A stretch of DNA of 64,000 nt, from positions 81,556 to 145,555 of the forward strand of contig NZ_SPFO01000005.1 in the NCBI RefSeq assembly GCF_005845035.1. The letters are read 5' to 3'. A program made the translations under genes and the position numbers. The notes beneath the pieces were generated by a model. It saw nothing but the letters and a program-made list of their open reading frames with translations, had not been told where the DNA came from and ran no database searches. Origin of the DNA: Collinsella aerofaciens. Lineage in GTDB: Bacteria; Actinomycetota; Coriobacteriia; Coriobacteriales; Coriobacteriaceae. Position 1 is the first letter of the stretch; each line of letters begins with the position of its first letter. Below, one piece after another: positions 7,929 through 17,008 of this stretch.

Positions 7929-7987
7929 GATTCTCAGGTTATACGCAAACACTTAAGTACTATTTAGGCGTTTGCAGTGTGCATACC

Positions 7988-9073
7988 TTAGGCCAGGTGC
8001 GCGATAACGGCATCGGCAAAAGCTTGCGTGCCCACAGCACCCTCAACGGAGCCGGTCTGGGCACGACGCACGTCACCGGTAACCTGCTCGCCCTCGTCGA
8101 GCGTGGCAGATACGGCGGCGCGAATGCGATTGGCAGCGTCGTTCTCGCCCAGGTGATCGAGCATCATCGCAGCAGAGAGGATCTCGGCCGTGGGGTTGGC
8201 GATATCCTGGCCAGCGATATCGGGCGCGGAGCCGTGCGTTGCCTCGAAAATGGCGCAGTCAGCACCGATGTTGGAGCCGGGGGCCATCCCTAAACCGCCC
8301 ACGAGGCCGGCGCACAGGTCGCTCACGATGTCGCCGTACAGGTTGGGCAGCACCAGGACATCGAAGTCGTTGGGGTTCTGGACCAGGCCCATGCAGGTGG
8401 CGTCGACGATCTTGTCGTTGAACTCGATATCGGGATAGTTGGCGGCCACCTCGCGCGCAACGCGCAGGAACAGACCATCGGTCGCCTTCATGATGTTGGC
8501 CTTATGCACGGCCGTCACCTTTTTGCGGCCGCAGCGGCGGGCGTACTCAAAGGCGTACTCCACAATACGGCGGCTCTTGGCGATGGAAATCGGCTTAATT
8601 GAGATGGCGGAATCCGCGGCGAAGGTCTTCTGACCCGAGCGCTCGACGAGCTGCGAGAGCTCCTCGACCTCGGCAGCGCCCTCATCGAACTCGATGCCGG
8701 CGTAGAGGTCCTCGGTGTTCTCGCGCACGATGACCAGGTCGACGTCGCGGAAGCGCGAGCCGTCGCCCGGCTGCGACAGGCAAGGGCGCACGCAGGCATA
8801 CAGGTCGAAGTGCTTTCGCAGGGCCACATTGACGCTGCGGAAACCCGTACCGACCGGCGTGGTGATGGGGCCCTTGATAGCAACCTTGGTCTCGGCGACC
8901 GCGTCGAGCACGTGCTGAGGCAGTGGCGTGCCAAACTCGTCCATGACGCCGGCACCGGCCTCTTGGACGTTCCAATTGATCTGGACACCGGTGGCCTCGA
9001 CCACGCGGCGCATGGCCTGCGTAATCTCGGGACCGATACCGTCACCGGGAATCAGGACTACATCGTGCGCCAT
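7988..9073 (-). CDS. NAD-type isocitrate dehydrogenase (isocitrate/isopropylmalate dehydrogenase family)
   Basis: The 361-aa enzyme shows the family opening [13 protein letters not shown], the substrate loop [14 protein letters not shown] (residues about 115-128), the Lys/Asn helix [14 protein letters not shown], the metal site [10 protein letters not shown] and the nucleotide motif [13 protein letters not shown]. The ENTEDLYAG form points to NAD-dependent isocitrate dehydrogenase rather than LeuB, and no leu genes are nearby. It would oxidise isocitrate to 2-oxoglutarate to supply glutamate. It starts 7 bp after the upstream HEAT-like gene, so they are probably co-transcribed. Confidence 0.85.
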   Translation of the reverse strand: MAHDVVLIPGDGIGPEITQAMRRVVEATGVQINWNVQEAGAGVMDEFGTPLPQHVLDAVAETKVAIKGPITTPVGTGFRSVNVALRKHFDLYACVRPCLSQPGDGSRFRDVDLVIVRENTEDLYAGIEFDEGAAEVEELSQLVERSGQKTFAADSAISIKPISIAKSRRIVEYAFEYARRCGRKKVTAVHKANIMKATDGLFLRVAREVAANYPDIEFNDKIVDATCMGLVQNPNDFDVLVLPNLYGDIVSDLCAGLVGGLGMAPGSNIGADCAIFEATHGSAPDIAGQDIANPTAEILSAAMMLDHLGENDAANRIRAAVSATLDEGEQVTGDVRRAQTGSVEGAVGTQAFADAVIAHLA

Positions 9074-9079
9074 AATCTG

Positions 9080-9778
9080 TTACTCCTCGTCTTCGGCGTC
9101 GTCAGCTTTTTTAACGCTAGCACGCTTCTTCTTTTTGGAGAGATCCAGGCCAAAACGTTTAACAAGCATTTCGCAAATCTCGCTCGAACGGGCCTTGAGA
9201 TAGCTGCCCTTGCCGTTCTCGGCATCGAACTTAAGGCGCAGCGCAAGCTTCTCGGCGACCTCGGCGTCGATCTCGCCCTGGCCAAACTCGTACAGGCAAC
9301 CGAGCATGTCGCGATACTCGAGGTCGCCGTGGTAGCACTGGATGGCCTCGTCCAGAATGGGCCAAGCCTCGCGCGAACGCTCGACGCTCGTGGCGCCCCA
9401 CACGCACAGCAGGCGGAAGGCGGCATAGCGCAGCGTGGAGGAAATCTCGTCGAACAGCGCGGTCTCGGCGCCCTCAAAGGCATCGCCCAGCTGCTCGGGG
9501 CAGGTAGTGGCGAGCGCCGCTAAGGCATCGAGAGCCTCCCAGCGGGTCTGAGCCTCGGGGCGGTCGAGTGCCTCGATCAGCGCGGGCACGCAGGGCACGA
9601 CGCGCTGCGGATCGCGCTCGGCCAGCAGATGCAGCACGCGGGCGGCAAACTGGCGGATGCGGCGCGTGGGGCAGCCGAGCTCCTTGACCAGGCGGTCGAC
9701 GGCGTTCTCGTTCTCCTCTACCAGCTGAAGCTGTGCCAGCTCCTCGTCGGTGAGCTGTTCTTCCTTGTTTTCTGCCAT
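9080..9778 (-). CDS. HEAT-repeat-like protein of unknown function
   Basis: A 232-aa soluble, helix-rich protein. A segment of paired helices (FAARVLHLLAERDPQRVVPCVPALIEALD then RWEALDALAALATTCPEQ, about residues 43-110) has the spacing of HEAT/armadillo repeats, and the C terminus is basic then acidic (KKKKRASVKKADDAEDEE). No enzyme motif is visible. Neighbours are a small membrane protein upstream and isocitrate dehydrogenase 7 bp downstream on the same strand. Confidence 0.7.
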   Translation of the reverse strand: MAENKEEQLTDEELAQLQLVEENENAVDRLVKELGCPTRRIRQFAARVLHLLAERDPQRVVPCVPALIEALDRPEAQTRWEALDALAALATTCPEQLGDAFEGAETALFDEISSTLRYAAFRLLCVWGATSVERSREAWPILDEAIQCYHGDLEYRDMLGCLYEFGQGEIDAEVAEKLALRLKFDAENGKGSYLKARSSEICEMLVKRFGLDLSKKKKRASVKKADDAEDEE

Positions 9779-9793
9779 AGTTACCTCTTCTTA

Positions 9794-10222
9794 CTATTTC
9801 TTAGCGTGCTTGCCAGCACCCTTGCTGTCATCGGTGACCGAGATGAGCTGTCGGTCGGCTGCACCATTGTGACGCGCACGGCGACGCTCCTCGGCGTCGC
9901 CCGCATCGGCGGCGGCGCGATGGGCCTTGTTGACATTAAAGACCTCGTCGTGCTTGCGCCACGGGCCGACGGACTCGCCAAAGCTCATCTTAAGGCCGGC
10001 GATAAAGCCGCCGAGCCAGCCGATCGGCGCAAACTGCACCAGCGGAAACAGCGAAAACACCCAGGTCAGTAGGACGACTGCCGCCGCGCCTGCAAAATTG
10101 GCAATCCAGTAGTCACGCTTGGTGATGACGCGCTTTTCGCACGCCCACTGGCCGCACAAAAAGCCAATGTAAATCGCAAAGATAAAGAGCACTAGCGCGA
10201 GCACCACGAACGTCCAGCTCAT
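9794..10222 (-). CDS. Small membrane protein of unknown function
   Basis: The 142-aa protein has two or three hydrophobic segments: about residues 4-24, 43-63 and a short Gly-containing stretch near 66-78 (FAPIGWLGGFIAGLKMSFGE). A hydrophilic charged tail follows. Start ATG 10222 is 6 nt after the preceding stop and has a GGGGAG ribosome site; a longer frame would run back into the upstream gene. No family is recognised. Confidence 0.65.
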   Translation of the reverse strand: MSWTFVVLALVLFIFAIYIGFLCGQWACEKRVITKRDYWIANFAGAAAVVLLTWVFSLFPLVQFAPIGWLGGFIAGLKMSFGESVGPWRKHDEVFNVNKAHRAAADAGDAEERRRARHNGAADRQLISVTDDSKGAGKHAKK

Positions 10223-10227
10223 GGGCG

Positions 10228-11307
10228 CTACTCCCCGTGATGGTGGCCGCAGCAGCACTCGTGGCCGTCATCGTGGCCGTGGCCGCCGCAGCACTCGTGG
10301 TCCTCGCCATGGTGGTGGCCACAACCGCACTCGTGATCGTCGCCGTGCTCGCCGCAACCGCAGCCGTCCTCGTGAGCACCGTGCTCTTCGGGACGATACT
10401 GCGACCAGTCCAGACCGGCGGCGATGGCGTCGGCCTCCTCCTTGTAGAGGACCGTGATGGCCTGGGTGCCCAGCTTGGCGCCACCGATGGCGTCGAGCAT
10501 GTCGTAAAGCGTAAAGGCCACGTCGGCACCGGGCAGCGCGAGCTCGCGGTCATCGGCGTAGGCGAGCGCCAGACGCAGGTCCTTAATGAAGTGCTCGACC
10601 ATAAAGCCGGGTTTGTAGTCGCCGTCGAGCGCCTTGGGAGCCAGGCTCTCCATGGCGCCGGACTTGCCGGTACCGCCCAGGATCATCTGGCGGGTCTTCT
10701 CCAGGTCAAGGCCGCTCAGCTCGGCAAATGCCATAGCGTCTGCCATGCCGACCATGCAGGCGCCCAGCGACACCTGGTTGGCGAGCTTGGCAGCCTGGCC
10801 CTTGCCGGCGCCGTCGAAGCAGCAGATGTTGGCCGCAAAGGTGGCAAGGATGTCGCGGACCGGCGCGATATCGTTCTCGGTAGCGCCCACGATAGCCGTG
10901 AGCGTGCCGGCGATAGCACCCGACTCGCCGCCGGTGACGGGGCAGTCAAACGCCATGCGGCCGGAGACCTGGGCGGCCTCGGCAATGTCGCGGGCGAGCT
11001 CGGGCGAGCTCGTGGTGAGATCGATCAGGACCGCGCCGGGCTTAGTGCACGCGAGCAGACCGTCGCCCGCCAGGTAGAGCTCCTCGACCTCGGAGGGATA
11101 ACCCACCATGGTAAAGACGACATCGGCGTTCGCCGCGGCATCTGCCGGCGTATCGGCCCAAACGGCACCGCGCTCGATAAGCGCGGCAGCCTTGGACTTG
11201 GTGCGGTTGTTGACCGTGACGGGATAGCCGGCATCCAGGATGTGACCGGCGATGGGGGCACCCATAATTCCGGTGCCGATAAATGCGACGGAGAGCTTGT
11301 TTGCCAT
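10228..11307 (-). CDS. 3-hydroxyisobutyrate dehydrogenase-family enzyme with Cys/His-rich tail
   Basis: 359 aa. Residues 1-300 are a complete beta-hydroxyacid dehydrogenase: Rossmann motif FIGTGIMGAPIAGHILDAGY at 9-28, the catalytic-loop segment DCPVTGGESGAIAGTL near 120-135, and the lysine helix GKGQAAKLANQ near 168-178. Enzymes of this family reduce or oxidise 3-hydroxyacids such as 3-hydroxyisobutyrate or tartronate semialdehyde with NAD(P). The last 53 residues (307-359) are odd. They hold 14 His and 9 Cys in repeated GHHHGE and HECC blocks, which look like a metal-binding tail. It heads an operon with a membrane protein, the HEAT-like protein and isocitrate dehydrogenase. The natural substrate is not evident. 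Confidence 0.88.
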   Translation of the reverse strand: MANKLSVAFIGTGIMGAPIAGHILDAGYPVTVNNRTKSKAAALIERGAVWADTPADAAANADVVFTMVGYPSEVEELYLAGDGLLACTKPGAVLIDLTTSSPELARDIAEAAQVSGRMAFDCPVTGGESGAIAGTLTAIVGATENDIAPVRDILATFAANICCFDGAGKGQAAKLANQVSLGACMVGMADAMAFAELSGLDLEKTRQMILGGTGKSGAMESLAPKALDGDYKPGFMVEHFIKDLRLALAYADDRELALPGADVAFTLYDMLDAIGGAKLGTQAITVLYKEEADAIAAGLDWSQYRPEEHGAHEDGCGCGEHGDDHECGCGHHHGEDHECCGGHGHDDGHECCCGHHHGE

Positions 11308-11399
11308 GAAACCTTTCCTTTTGGGTTGGGTGTTATTACCAGGTTGAATACTCAGTGCCAGCGCTTGAGCTGCGGGGCGCCTGTGGTCGTAGCGCCTGT

Positions 11400-12353
11400 C
11401 TACTCACCACGCACACGGCGTGCGATGCGGTCGGAAAGCGAGGCTTTCTCGGCGCGGTTCTTGCCCCAAAACGCAAGTGCCACCATGCCGGGCCCCACGT
11501 GCGAGCCAATGGTAGGACCGACAGAACTACGGATAATCGTGACGTCGGCGCAACCTTCCTCCTTGCGAACGGCAGCCTCGAGCCAGTCACCATCCTTCTC
11601 GGCATCGGCCGTCATGATGGCGATGGGCATGGTGCGATCGGGCACATAGTTCTCGCGGAACGACTTGAGGATGGACTTGAGCGCCTTCTTGCGGCCGCGG
11701 TTGACGCCGATCAGCGACAGCGAGCCGGCAAGGTCGTAAGAGAGCTCGGGCTTGACGTCGAGCTTTGCCGTGAGCTGTGCCGCCGCAGGCGGAATGCGGC
11801 CGCCGGCAGCCAGCGCGTCAAAGCTCTCGAGCGTAAAGTAGCCGTGGACATAGGTCTTGGCCTCGTTTGCCCAGTCGACCAGCTGTTTGGCGGTGAGTCC
11901 CGCCGAGCGTTGACGGACGGCCTCGAGCGCCAAGAGCTCGCCGGTCGCACAGGGCAGAGCGTTGTCGACCACGTACAACTCAAAATCGGGATACTCGGCG
12001 CGCACGGCATCTGCCGCCTGGCACGCGGAGTTGTAGCTCGACGACAGCGCCGAGGTAAAGCACAGGTAGACCGTGGGCGTGCCCTCTTTGGCGCACTCGG
12101 TAAAGAACTCGATATAGCGACCGAGCGACACGGCCGAGGTGGACACGCGGGCACCGGCGCGCATGCGGTCGTAGAACTCCTTAGGGCTCATGCTCGACCA
12201 GATATCGTCCGTGCGCTCCTCACCATCGATGATAAAGGGGAAGCCCAAGATATCGACATCGAGGTTCGCGGCGACCTCGGGGCTAAAGTCGCAGCAGGTA
12301 TCGACGACGATGCGGCAACGGTCCGAATGACCGGCGGATGCGGCCTTGTCCAT
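11400..12353 (-). CDS. DegV family fatty-acid-binding protein
   Basis: A 317-aa DegV-type protein. The N-terminal IVVDTCCDFSPEVAANLDVDILGFPF and the STSAVSLGRYIEFFTE segment (fatty-acid pocket serines) match DegV proteins, which present fatty acids to FakA kinase. The C-terminal domain includes VGPTIGSHVGPGMVALAFWG. ATG 12353 has GGAG at 8-nt spacing. The gene lies just downstream of the hpf terminator. No fakA is in the window. Confidence 0.88.
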   Translation of the reverse strand: MDKAASAGHSDRCRIVVDTCCDFSPEVAANLDVDILGFPFIIDGEERTDDIWSSMSPKEFYDRMRAGARVSTSAVSLGRYIEFFTECAKEGTPTVYLCFTSALSSSYNSACQAADAVRAEYPDFELYVVDNALPCATGELLALEAVRQRSAGLTAKQLVDWANEAKTYVHGYFTLESFDALAAGGRIPPAAAQLTAKLDVKPELSYDLAGSLSLIGVNRGRKKALKSILKSFRENYVPDRTMPIAIMTADAEKDGDWLEAAVRKEEGCADVTIIRSSVGPTIGSHVGPGMVALAFWGKNRAEKASLSDRIARRVRGE

Positions 12354-12376
12354 CAAAGCGACTCCTTTCGTAAAAA

Positions 12377-12403
12377 GGCGGCCACCCGCATGGGATGGCC
12401 GCC
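12377..12403 (-). terminator. Terminator after hpf
   Basis: Stem GGCGGCCA / TGGCCGCC with an inner CCC/GGG, followed by a run of five T on the minus strand. It lies between the hpf stop and the degV start. Confidence 0.8.
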
Positions 12404-12432
12404 AACCGTTAACTCATGCAAGTTAACGTATT

Positions 12433-13017
12433 TTACTCGTCAAGTGTTTCGATGCGGGGCTTGATGATGCCATATCCACCATTCTTACGGTGATACACCA
12501 CATTGATGAGGCCAGTCGTCGCGTTCTCGAACACGTAGAAGTCGTGGCCGAGCAGATCGGTCTGCACCAGCGCCTGCTCCTCAGTCATCGGGGTGACATC
12601 GATGACCTTCTCGCGGACGAGCAGGTCGTCCTCCTCCTCGGGCAGCAGCAGGTCGGCCAGATCCTCGACGCGCTCGACCGGTGCGACATCCGCCGCGCTG
12701 GCACCGCCCTGGCGGTTGTCCACGACCTTGGTCTTGAACTTGCGCAGCTGGCGAGTGACCTTATCGGCGGAGAGGTCGATGGCGGCGTACATATCTGCAC
12801 CGTGCTCGGCAACGCGAATCACCGAACCGCGGACACGAACCGTAACCTCGACGATTGCCGGGTTGGGGTTCGAGGGGTTCTTCTCATAGCGAAGTACAAC
12901 GTCGACCGTCATGGGCTCGATATCGAAAACCTTGAGCGCCTCGCCGATCTTCTCATCCACATGCGCACGCAGAGCATCGGTTACCGTCGTCTTGCGTCCA
13001 GAAACCTTGATATCCAT
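12433..13017 (-). CDS. hpf: Ribosome hibernation promoting factor, long form
   Basis: 194 aa. The N-terminal domain starts MDIKVSGRKTTVTDALRAHVDEKIG and has the beta-alpha fold that sits in the decoding centre and tunnels of the 30S subunit. The C-terminal domain (about residues 130-185, VIDVTPMTEEQALVQTDLLGHDFYVFENATTGLINVVYHRKNGGYGIIKP) drives 100S dimerisation. The two-domain form is the long HPF of most Gram-positive bacteria. ATG 13017 gives the standard N terminus and has a GGAG ribosome site. Single-gene unit with its own terminator. Confidence 0.95.
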   Translation of the reverse strand: MDIKVSGRKTTVTDALRAHVDEKIGEALKVFDIEPMTVDVVLRYEKNPSNPNPAIVEVTVRVRGSVIRVAEHGADMYAAIDLSADKVTRQLRKFKTKVVDNRQGGASAADVAPVERVEDLADLLLPEEEDDLLVREKVIDVTPMTEEQALVQTDLLGHDFYVFENATTGLINVVYHRKNGGYGIIKPRIETLDE

Positions 13018-13239
13018 ACGTGGCTCCAATCTGCCTCGGGGACTTACTGTACTGGCTATGTACCCATTGCCGTGCATTTAATCACGCGGATTCCTAAAGA
13101 CCCGAATAACGATTGCTTGATACCGCATACCGAAGTCTCGTACTTTTCCACGGCAAAGTGCGCTATGGGAGAGCGACGGCGACTTTGGTTTTGCACCTAA
13201 AAAACGTATTCGACCTGCTGGTTTTATGGAAACGAAAAA

Positions 13240-13268
13240 GCCGGGCTCCCCTGTTGGGAAAGCCCGGC
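13240..13268 (-). terminator. Terminator after the solute-binding lipoprotein gene
   Basis: GCCGGGCT / AGCCCGGC stem followed by five T on the minus strand. The rest of the 13018-13334 gap holds the hpf promoter region; no strong hexamers stand out. Confidence 0.8.
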
Positions 13269-13334
13269 AATGCGTGTTGAAACCGTGAAGAGGCCTCTCT
13301 CCTAGCGCATGTGAGACGCCACCCCTAGCAATAA

Positions 13335-14327
13335 CTAGCTATTGAGCTTGTTAATGTCGTCGTCGGTGATAGTGCCCTCCTGGCTGAACGATTTATCCTC
13401 GGAGGTTGCGCCCTCGCTGCTCGAATCGGAGGATGAGGACTCGCTGGATCCGGTGTCGGTTGACTGCACGTCGGCGCCCGAGACCGTCTTGGTGGTGAGG
13501 TCATAGGGCATCGTGCCGTACCAGACGGAGTGGACCGCCTCGAGCGTGCCGTCGACCGTGATACCGTCGAGGGCATCGCTCACGGCACGGCATAGCCCGT
13601 CGTTGGCCGCGAGGCCCGCGACGCCGAGCGTCGAGGGCGTCTCGAGCGCGCCGACGTAAGAGATCTGGCTCATCAGGCGCGCAAGGTAGCCGCCGGCCGT
13701 GGAATCGCAAATCACGTAGTCGATCTCGCCGGACTCGAGCGCCTCAAAGCACTCGTTGATGTTGGAGAAGGTCTTTTGGTTGGCCGTGATGCTCTGCTTG
13801 GCGAGCGCTTCCTGCGAGGCCGAAGAGGTCTGAACGCCCAGGGTAGCGGTGTTAAGCGTTTCGGTGGAAACGCTCAGCGACTCGCCGTCGCTCGTCTTTC
13901 CGAACACTGCCGCAGCGTCGTACAGGCAAGTACCAAGCGTGCTGATATCACCATCCGCGGAATTGATATCGCCAATGAAGATGTCGGCCTTTTTGTCGCC
14001 AAGCGCGGAATCGGCAGAAGACGCATCGACGAAGGCAACCTTGAGGCCCATACGGCTTGCAAGGGCGCGGGCAGCATCGACCGCGTAGCCCGTGAGGTTA
14101 CCATCGGCGCCCTGCATGGCCTGCGGGGCATCGGAGGTATCGAGGGCAACCGTCAGGGTACCGGGAGTGACCAGGGCATCGTCCGACACCGTAGGGGTAA
14201 CGGTCTGGCGCTCGATCTGGTCAATCGTGGGCGTCGTGAACGTGGACAGTGGGTTGAACGCGCATCCGCTCAAGCCCAATACGGCAATGACCGCCGCGGT
14301 CCCAGCACCCAACCGAGCCGCGTGCAT
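13335..14327 (-). CDS. Solute-binding lipoprotein, family 3 (amino-acid-type)
   Basis: 330 aa. A lipoprotein signal ending in VLGLSGC places the lipidated Cys near residue 22. The mature part is a type II periplasmic-binding fold: GTLTVALDTSDAPQAM at the start, a GYAVDAARALASRMGLKVAFVDA lobe, and a GEIDYVICDSTAGGYLARL hinge segment. It would bind a small solute, probably an amino acid, at the outer membrane face of the cell. The C-terminal tail is a Ser/Glu-rich linker. No permease or ATPase is adjacent. ATG 14327 (GAGGGG at 7 nt) is preferred; ATG 14345 is also possible. Confidence 0.82.
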   Translation of the reverse strand: MHAARLGAGTAAVIAVLGLSGCAFNPLSTFTTPTIDQIERQTVTPTVSDDALVTPGTLTVALDTSDAPQAMQGADGNLTGYAVDAARALASRMGLKVAFVDASSADSALGDKKADIFIGDINSADGDISTLGTCLYDAAAVFGKTSDGESLSVSTETLNTATLGVQTSSASQEALAKQSITANQKTFSNINECFEALESGEIDYVICDSTAGGYLARLMSQISYVGALETPSTLGVAGLAANDGLCRAVSDALDGITVDGTLEAVHSVWYGTMPYDLTTKTVSGADVQSTDTGSSESSSSDSSSEGATSEDKSFSQEGTITDDDINKLNS

Positions 14328-14345
14328 CAAGCTGCCCCTCACCAT

Positions 14346-15077
14346 GTCCACTACCCTGCCTTCTGTGTCGTATACAATCCGTGCGTTGCGCGGAATAACG
14401 GGTGTTCCCACCAGCTGACCTGGTATTTGACCCCACACTTGCGCACCGGGGTGTTTGCTCGGGAGGCCATAGCCACCTTCACGACTGGCCCGCTCGCCCG
14501 CGAGGCGGTATTGCCCCAAAGAAAGTAGAACGGACGGTGCGGCTTACATCTAGGACGCGCCATGATCGCGCCGCGCGCACGCGGTCGCTTACGTGGATCC
14601 CTTTGACCGCGTCTGTCTTGGACTAGGATGGACATTTCGTCCGTCCGCAACCACAGCCTGGCAGGAACGTAGCGCATTATAGCTAAGTTCAAGCTAAAGT
14701 TTAAGGTTAGGGGCGCCATTCGCACCGTGAGCATAGATTTTGCAGGTCGGAGCGGACCATTCGTGCCCCCATGAAGCCCGGAGCTCCCCTACGGGGAGCT
14801 CCGGGGCACCCGCCTCAGGGTGCCGTGTGCAAAAAACGGCAAATATGAGTACTGCTATCAATTTAGTAGCAGCGTTTTTCCGCCCCGCGAGTCCTTCTTG
14901 AGTTCCGCACAGCCTGCTTGGCGCCAAGATATTCCACATTCGTTTATTATCTCTTCAATGAATCCAGATTTTCGGCCCAAGTTTCTTTGTTTTTGCTGCC
15001 ACTAATCTAGTAACAGTACTCATATTTGCCGTTATTTGCACAGGGCATATAAACAGACCCCCTATAAAGCCATAGTT
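14346..15077. other. Intergenic region with repeat copy A
   Basis: About 730 bp without a supported gene. The right part holds the terminal-inverted-repeat element at 14826-15042. In 14346-14825 an inverted repeat near 14784-14803 (GGAGCTCCCC / GGGGAGCTCC) is visible, and nothing else is recognised. Possible short frames here have no ribosome site. Confidence 0.5.
14826..15042. repeat. ATGAGTACTG terminal-inverted-repeat element, copy A
   Basis: 217 bp. The left end reads TGTGCAAAAAACGGCAAATA then TGAGTACTGCTATC. The complement of the right end reads TGTGCAAATAACGGCAAATA then TGAGTACTGTTAC, and the match continues inward past AGTAGCAGC/AGTGGCAGC. No protein is encoded. Related copies lie at 29333-29562 and 50351-50580. 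Confidence 0.8.
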
Positions 15078-16187
15078 TTACGCCGGCTTGAGCCCAAAGC
15101 ACACTCGGAGCGTATTCAGCAGAGTATCTTGCCTCTTTCGACGCGCCTCTACGCGATTCTGATATCGCTTACCCATGCGCTGGTGAATGCGCCATGCGAG
15201 CGCTTCCATCGCTTCCATGTCGCAGAGCATCTCGTTATTGACCGTCGCGACCTCGATTCCCATAGTAATCAAGCCCGTGTTGCGTTTTTCGTCATGGACA
15301 CGTCCCCTTCGAGAGGAATGACCCAGCTCACCGTTGTATTCCAGGTCAAACCGGGCTGCTTCCTGATACGCATCGCAAACTGCATGCGGCATCCCCGAGA
15401 TTGCCTGCGCGCGGTCATCGAACTCGATCTTGTAGTCGGTCTTAAAGGGACCGCAGGCAAATCCGCCATAGGAAAACGGAAGCGAAAACATGGCAAGCAT
15501 GATGCACTCCATGGGTGAGCGCAGGTTTTCCGACAGATAGGGACACAGCCGCCGCAGTTGTTTGGCCGCACTCCCCTTGCATGCCGCGAGGTAATCTGTC
15601 AGGCGATCGGGCGTCAACACCGGCTCGACTTCAAAGTAGCCCACGTCTGCCGGTTGGTCCTTGTCCTTTGCGAGTCTATTCGCAACAGGTGAGGTGTAGG
15701 GAGGCAGATACTTCCCGCGATCGCTCAGTGAAATCTTGGAACACAGTTCCTGGGCCAGGGCAAACGCCTGGATACAGCCGACCTCGCGGGCGACGGCAAC
15801 ACAAAGGGCCTCGGGAGATAGGCTGTACACCCCCGGTTCCACCTCTAGAATCGAGCCGGCAGGCAACCCGGAACACACGGACCAGCCCACACCAGGCATG
15901 CGTCGGCGCTGCGCCGCAGATCCCACCAGCAAGCACAGATCTTCTTGCACCTCGCCGCTTTTGACTCCAATTCGCACCAGGTCGGGAAGATAGATATCCT
16001 CGGTCGAAGGCGATGACGTACACAGCACGCGGCACTCCTCCTCGGGCTCAAGGTCCTTCCAGCCGATGTAGCCCATCTGCCGGCGCTCGGCGCGCATCAT
16101 GCGTAGCGCCGAGGCGCCTGTTAGGATTATGGAAGCCGCTAGCCGTTCGCCTGTCGGCTCGTTGCACCGCTCAATCTTTACCGCCAC
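15078..16187 (-). CDS. Orphan protein with a possible Vsr/DUF559-like nuclease C terminus
   Basis: 369 aa, not confidently recognised. The last third (about residues 270-345) reads FDLEYNGELGHSSRRGRVHDEKRN followed by TGLITMGIEVATVNNEML. That pattern resembles the acidic/His core and DxxRNxxLxxxG helix of Vsr-like or DUF559 endonuclease folds. The middle has YLPPYTSPVANRLA. The GTG at 16187 is preferred because AGGGG precedes it at 8 nt; a TTG at 16205 would overlap the comF stop. It follows comF on the same strand. It could be linked to DNA processing or to a defence/toxin family; this is only suggested by the motif. Confidence 0.55.
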   Translation of the reverse strand: MAVKIERCNEPTGERLAASIILTGASALRMMRAERRQMGYIGWKDLEPEEECRVLCTSSPSTEDIYLPDLVRIGVKSGEVQEDLCLLVGSAAQRRRMPGVGWSVCSGLPAGSILEVEPGVYSLSPEALCVAVAREVGCIQAFALAQELCSKISLSDRGKYLPPYTSPVANRLAKDKDQPADVGYFEVEPVLTPDRLTDYLAACKGSAAKQLRRLCPYLSENLRSPMECIMLAMFSLPFSYGGFACGPFKTDYKIEFDDRAQAISGMPHAVCDAYQEAARFDLEYNGELGHSSRRGRVHDEKRNTGLITMGIEVATVNNEMLCDMEAMEALAWRIHQRMGKRYQNRVEARRKRQDTLLNTLRVCFGLKPA

Positions 16188-16198
16188 ATGAATCACCC

Positions 16199-17005
16199 CT
16201 ACCAAACGCGTGCGATAGCGAGGCCATCAACGGTCGCGGCACCGGCGCGCTTGAGTTCCGCCGAAGCCGCTGCCATCGTCGCACCCGTGGTGATAACGTC
16301 GTCGATAAGCAGCAGGCGGCGGCCCCGCACGTCCTCAACGGTCTCGTACATGCCTCGGGCGCGTTCACGGCGTTCTTCACGACCGAGTTCACGTTGGTCG
16401 CCATGGCCGTACTTAACGAGGGCGTCGAGCAGCGGAACACCCGACAGCTCGCAAAATGGGCGCGCGATTGCTTCCATATGATCGAACCCACGCCGCCGAA
16501 ACGCTGCCGCAGTCGCGGGCACAAATACCACCGCGTCGGCGCCGGACAGCACACTGTCGTAGCGATCGGGGGCTGCCACCTGGGCATGCAAGGCAGTGTC
16601 GTAGAGCAACTCCGCCAGATACGGTGCCAGACGGCGCTCGCCCGCATCCTTGTACGCCTTGATGATGCGCGGCAACGGATGTGCGTAGACGGCACATGTC
16701 AGGCAGCGATCGAGCGCCTCGGCCATTGCCGAAGACGTGCCCTCGACCGAGCACTCGGTACACAGCAAATCCCCAAACGGGGCGCCGCATCGGATGCAAC
16801 TATGGCACGGATCGATGAGCGCGAATGAGGCCAGGCAATCCTGGCAAATAAGCGCACCGGAACGCTCGCAACCGGCGCATCGCGTGGGCGACAACGCCTC
16901 GAGCGCCTCGTACGTCGCGCGCTCGGCAAGCGGTAGCAATTCGTCCGCAAACGGTAGGACGTCTGCGCCCTGCAAGCGAGCCAATACGTTCAGATGTCTT
17001 TTCAT
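16199..17005 (-). CDS. comF: ComF-family phosphoribosyltransferase-like protein
   Basis: 268 aa. An N-terminal zinc finger (CAGCERSG and CQDC, then CIRC and CTEC, about residues 43-90) is followed by a phosphoribosyltransferase fold with the PRPP loop LLLIDDVITTGATM near residue 240. ComF proteins take part in DNA uptake and in handling single-stranded DNA in competent bacteria. The start codon is directly preceded by a 12-bp hairpin that contains its Shine-Dalgarno sequence (17009-17044). No other competence gene is in the window. Confidence 0.9.
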   Translation of the reverse strand: MKRHLNVLARLQGADVLPFADELLPLAERATYEALEALSPTRCAGCERSGALICQDCLASFALIDPCHSCIRCGAPFGDLLCTECSVEGTSSAMAEALDRCLTCAVYAHPLPRIIKAYKDAGERRLAPYLAELLYDTALHAQVAAPDRYDSVLSGADAVVFVPATAAAFRRRGFDHMEAIARPFCELSGVPLLDALVKYGHGDQRELGREERRERARGMYETVEDVRGRRLLLIDDVITTGATMAAASAELKRAGAATVDGLAIARVW

Positions 17006-17008
17006 GAC

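Noticed and set aside
14694..14939. 81-codon minus-strand frame between the lipoprotein and the orphan gene
   Set aside because: It crosses into the end of repeat copy A, has no ribosome site and no protein-like composition.
16188..16205. TTG start for the orphan gene at 16205
   Set aside because: It would overlap the comF stop, and the GTG at 16187 has a better-placed AGGGG.
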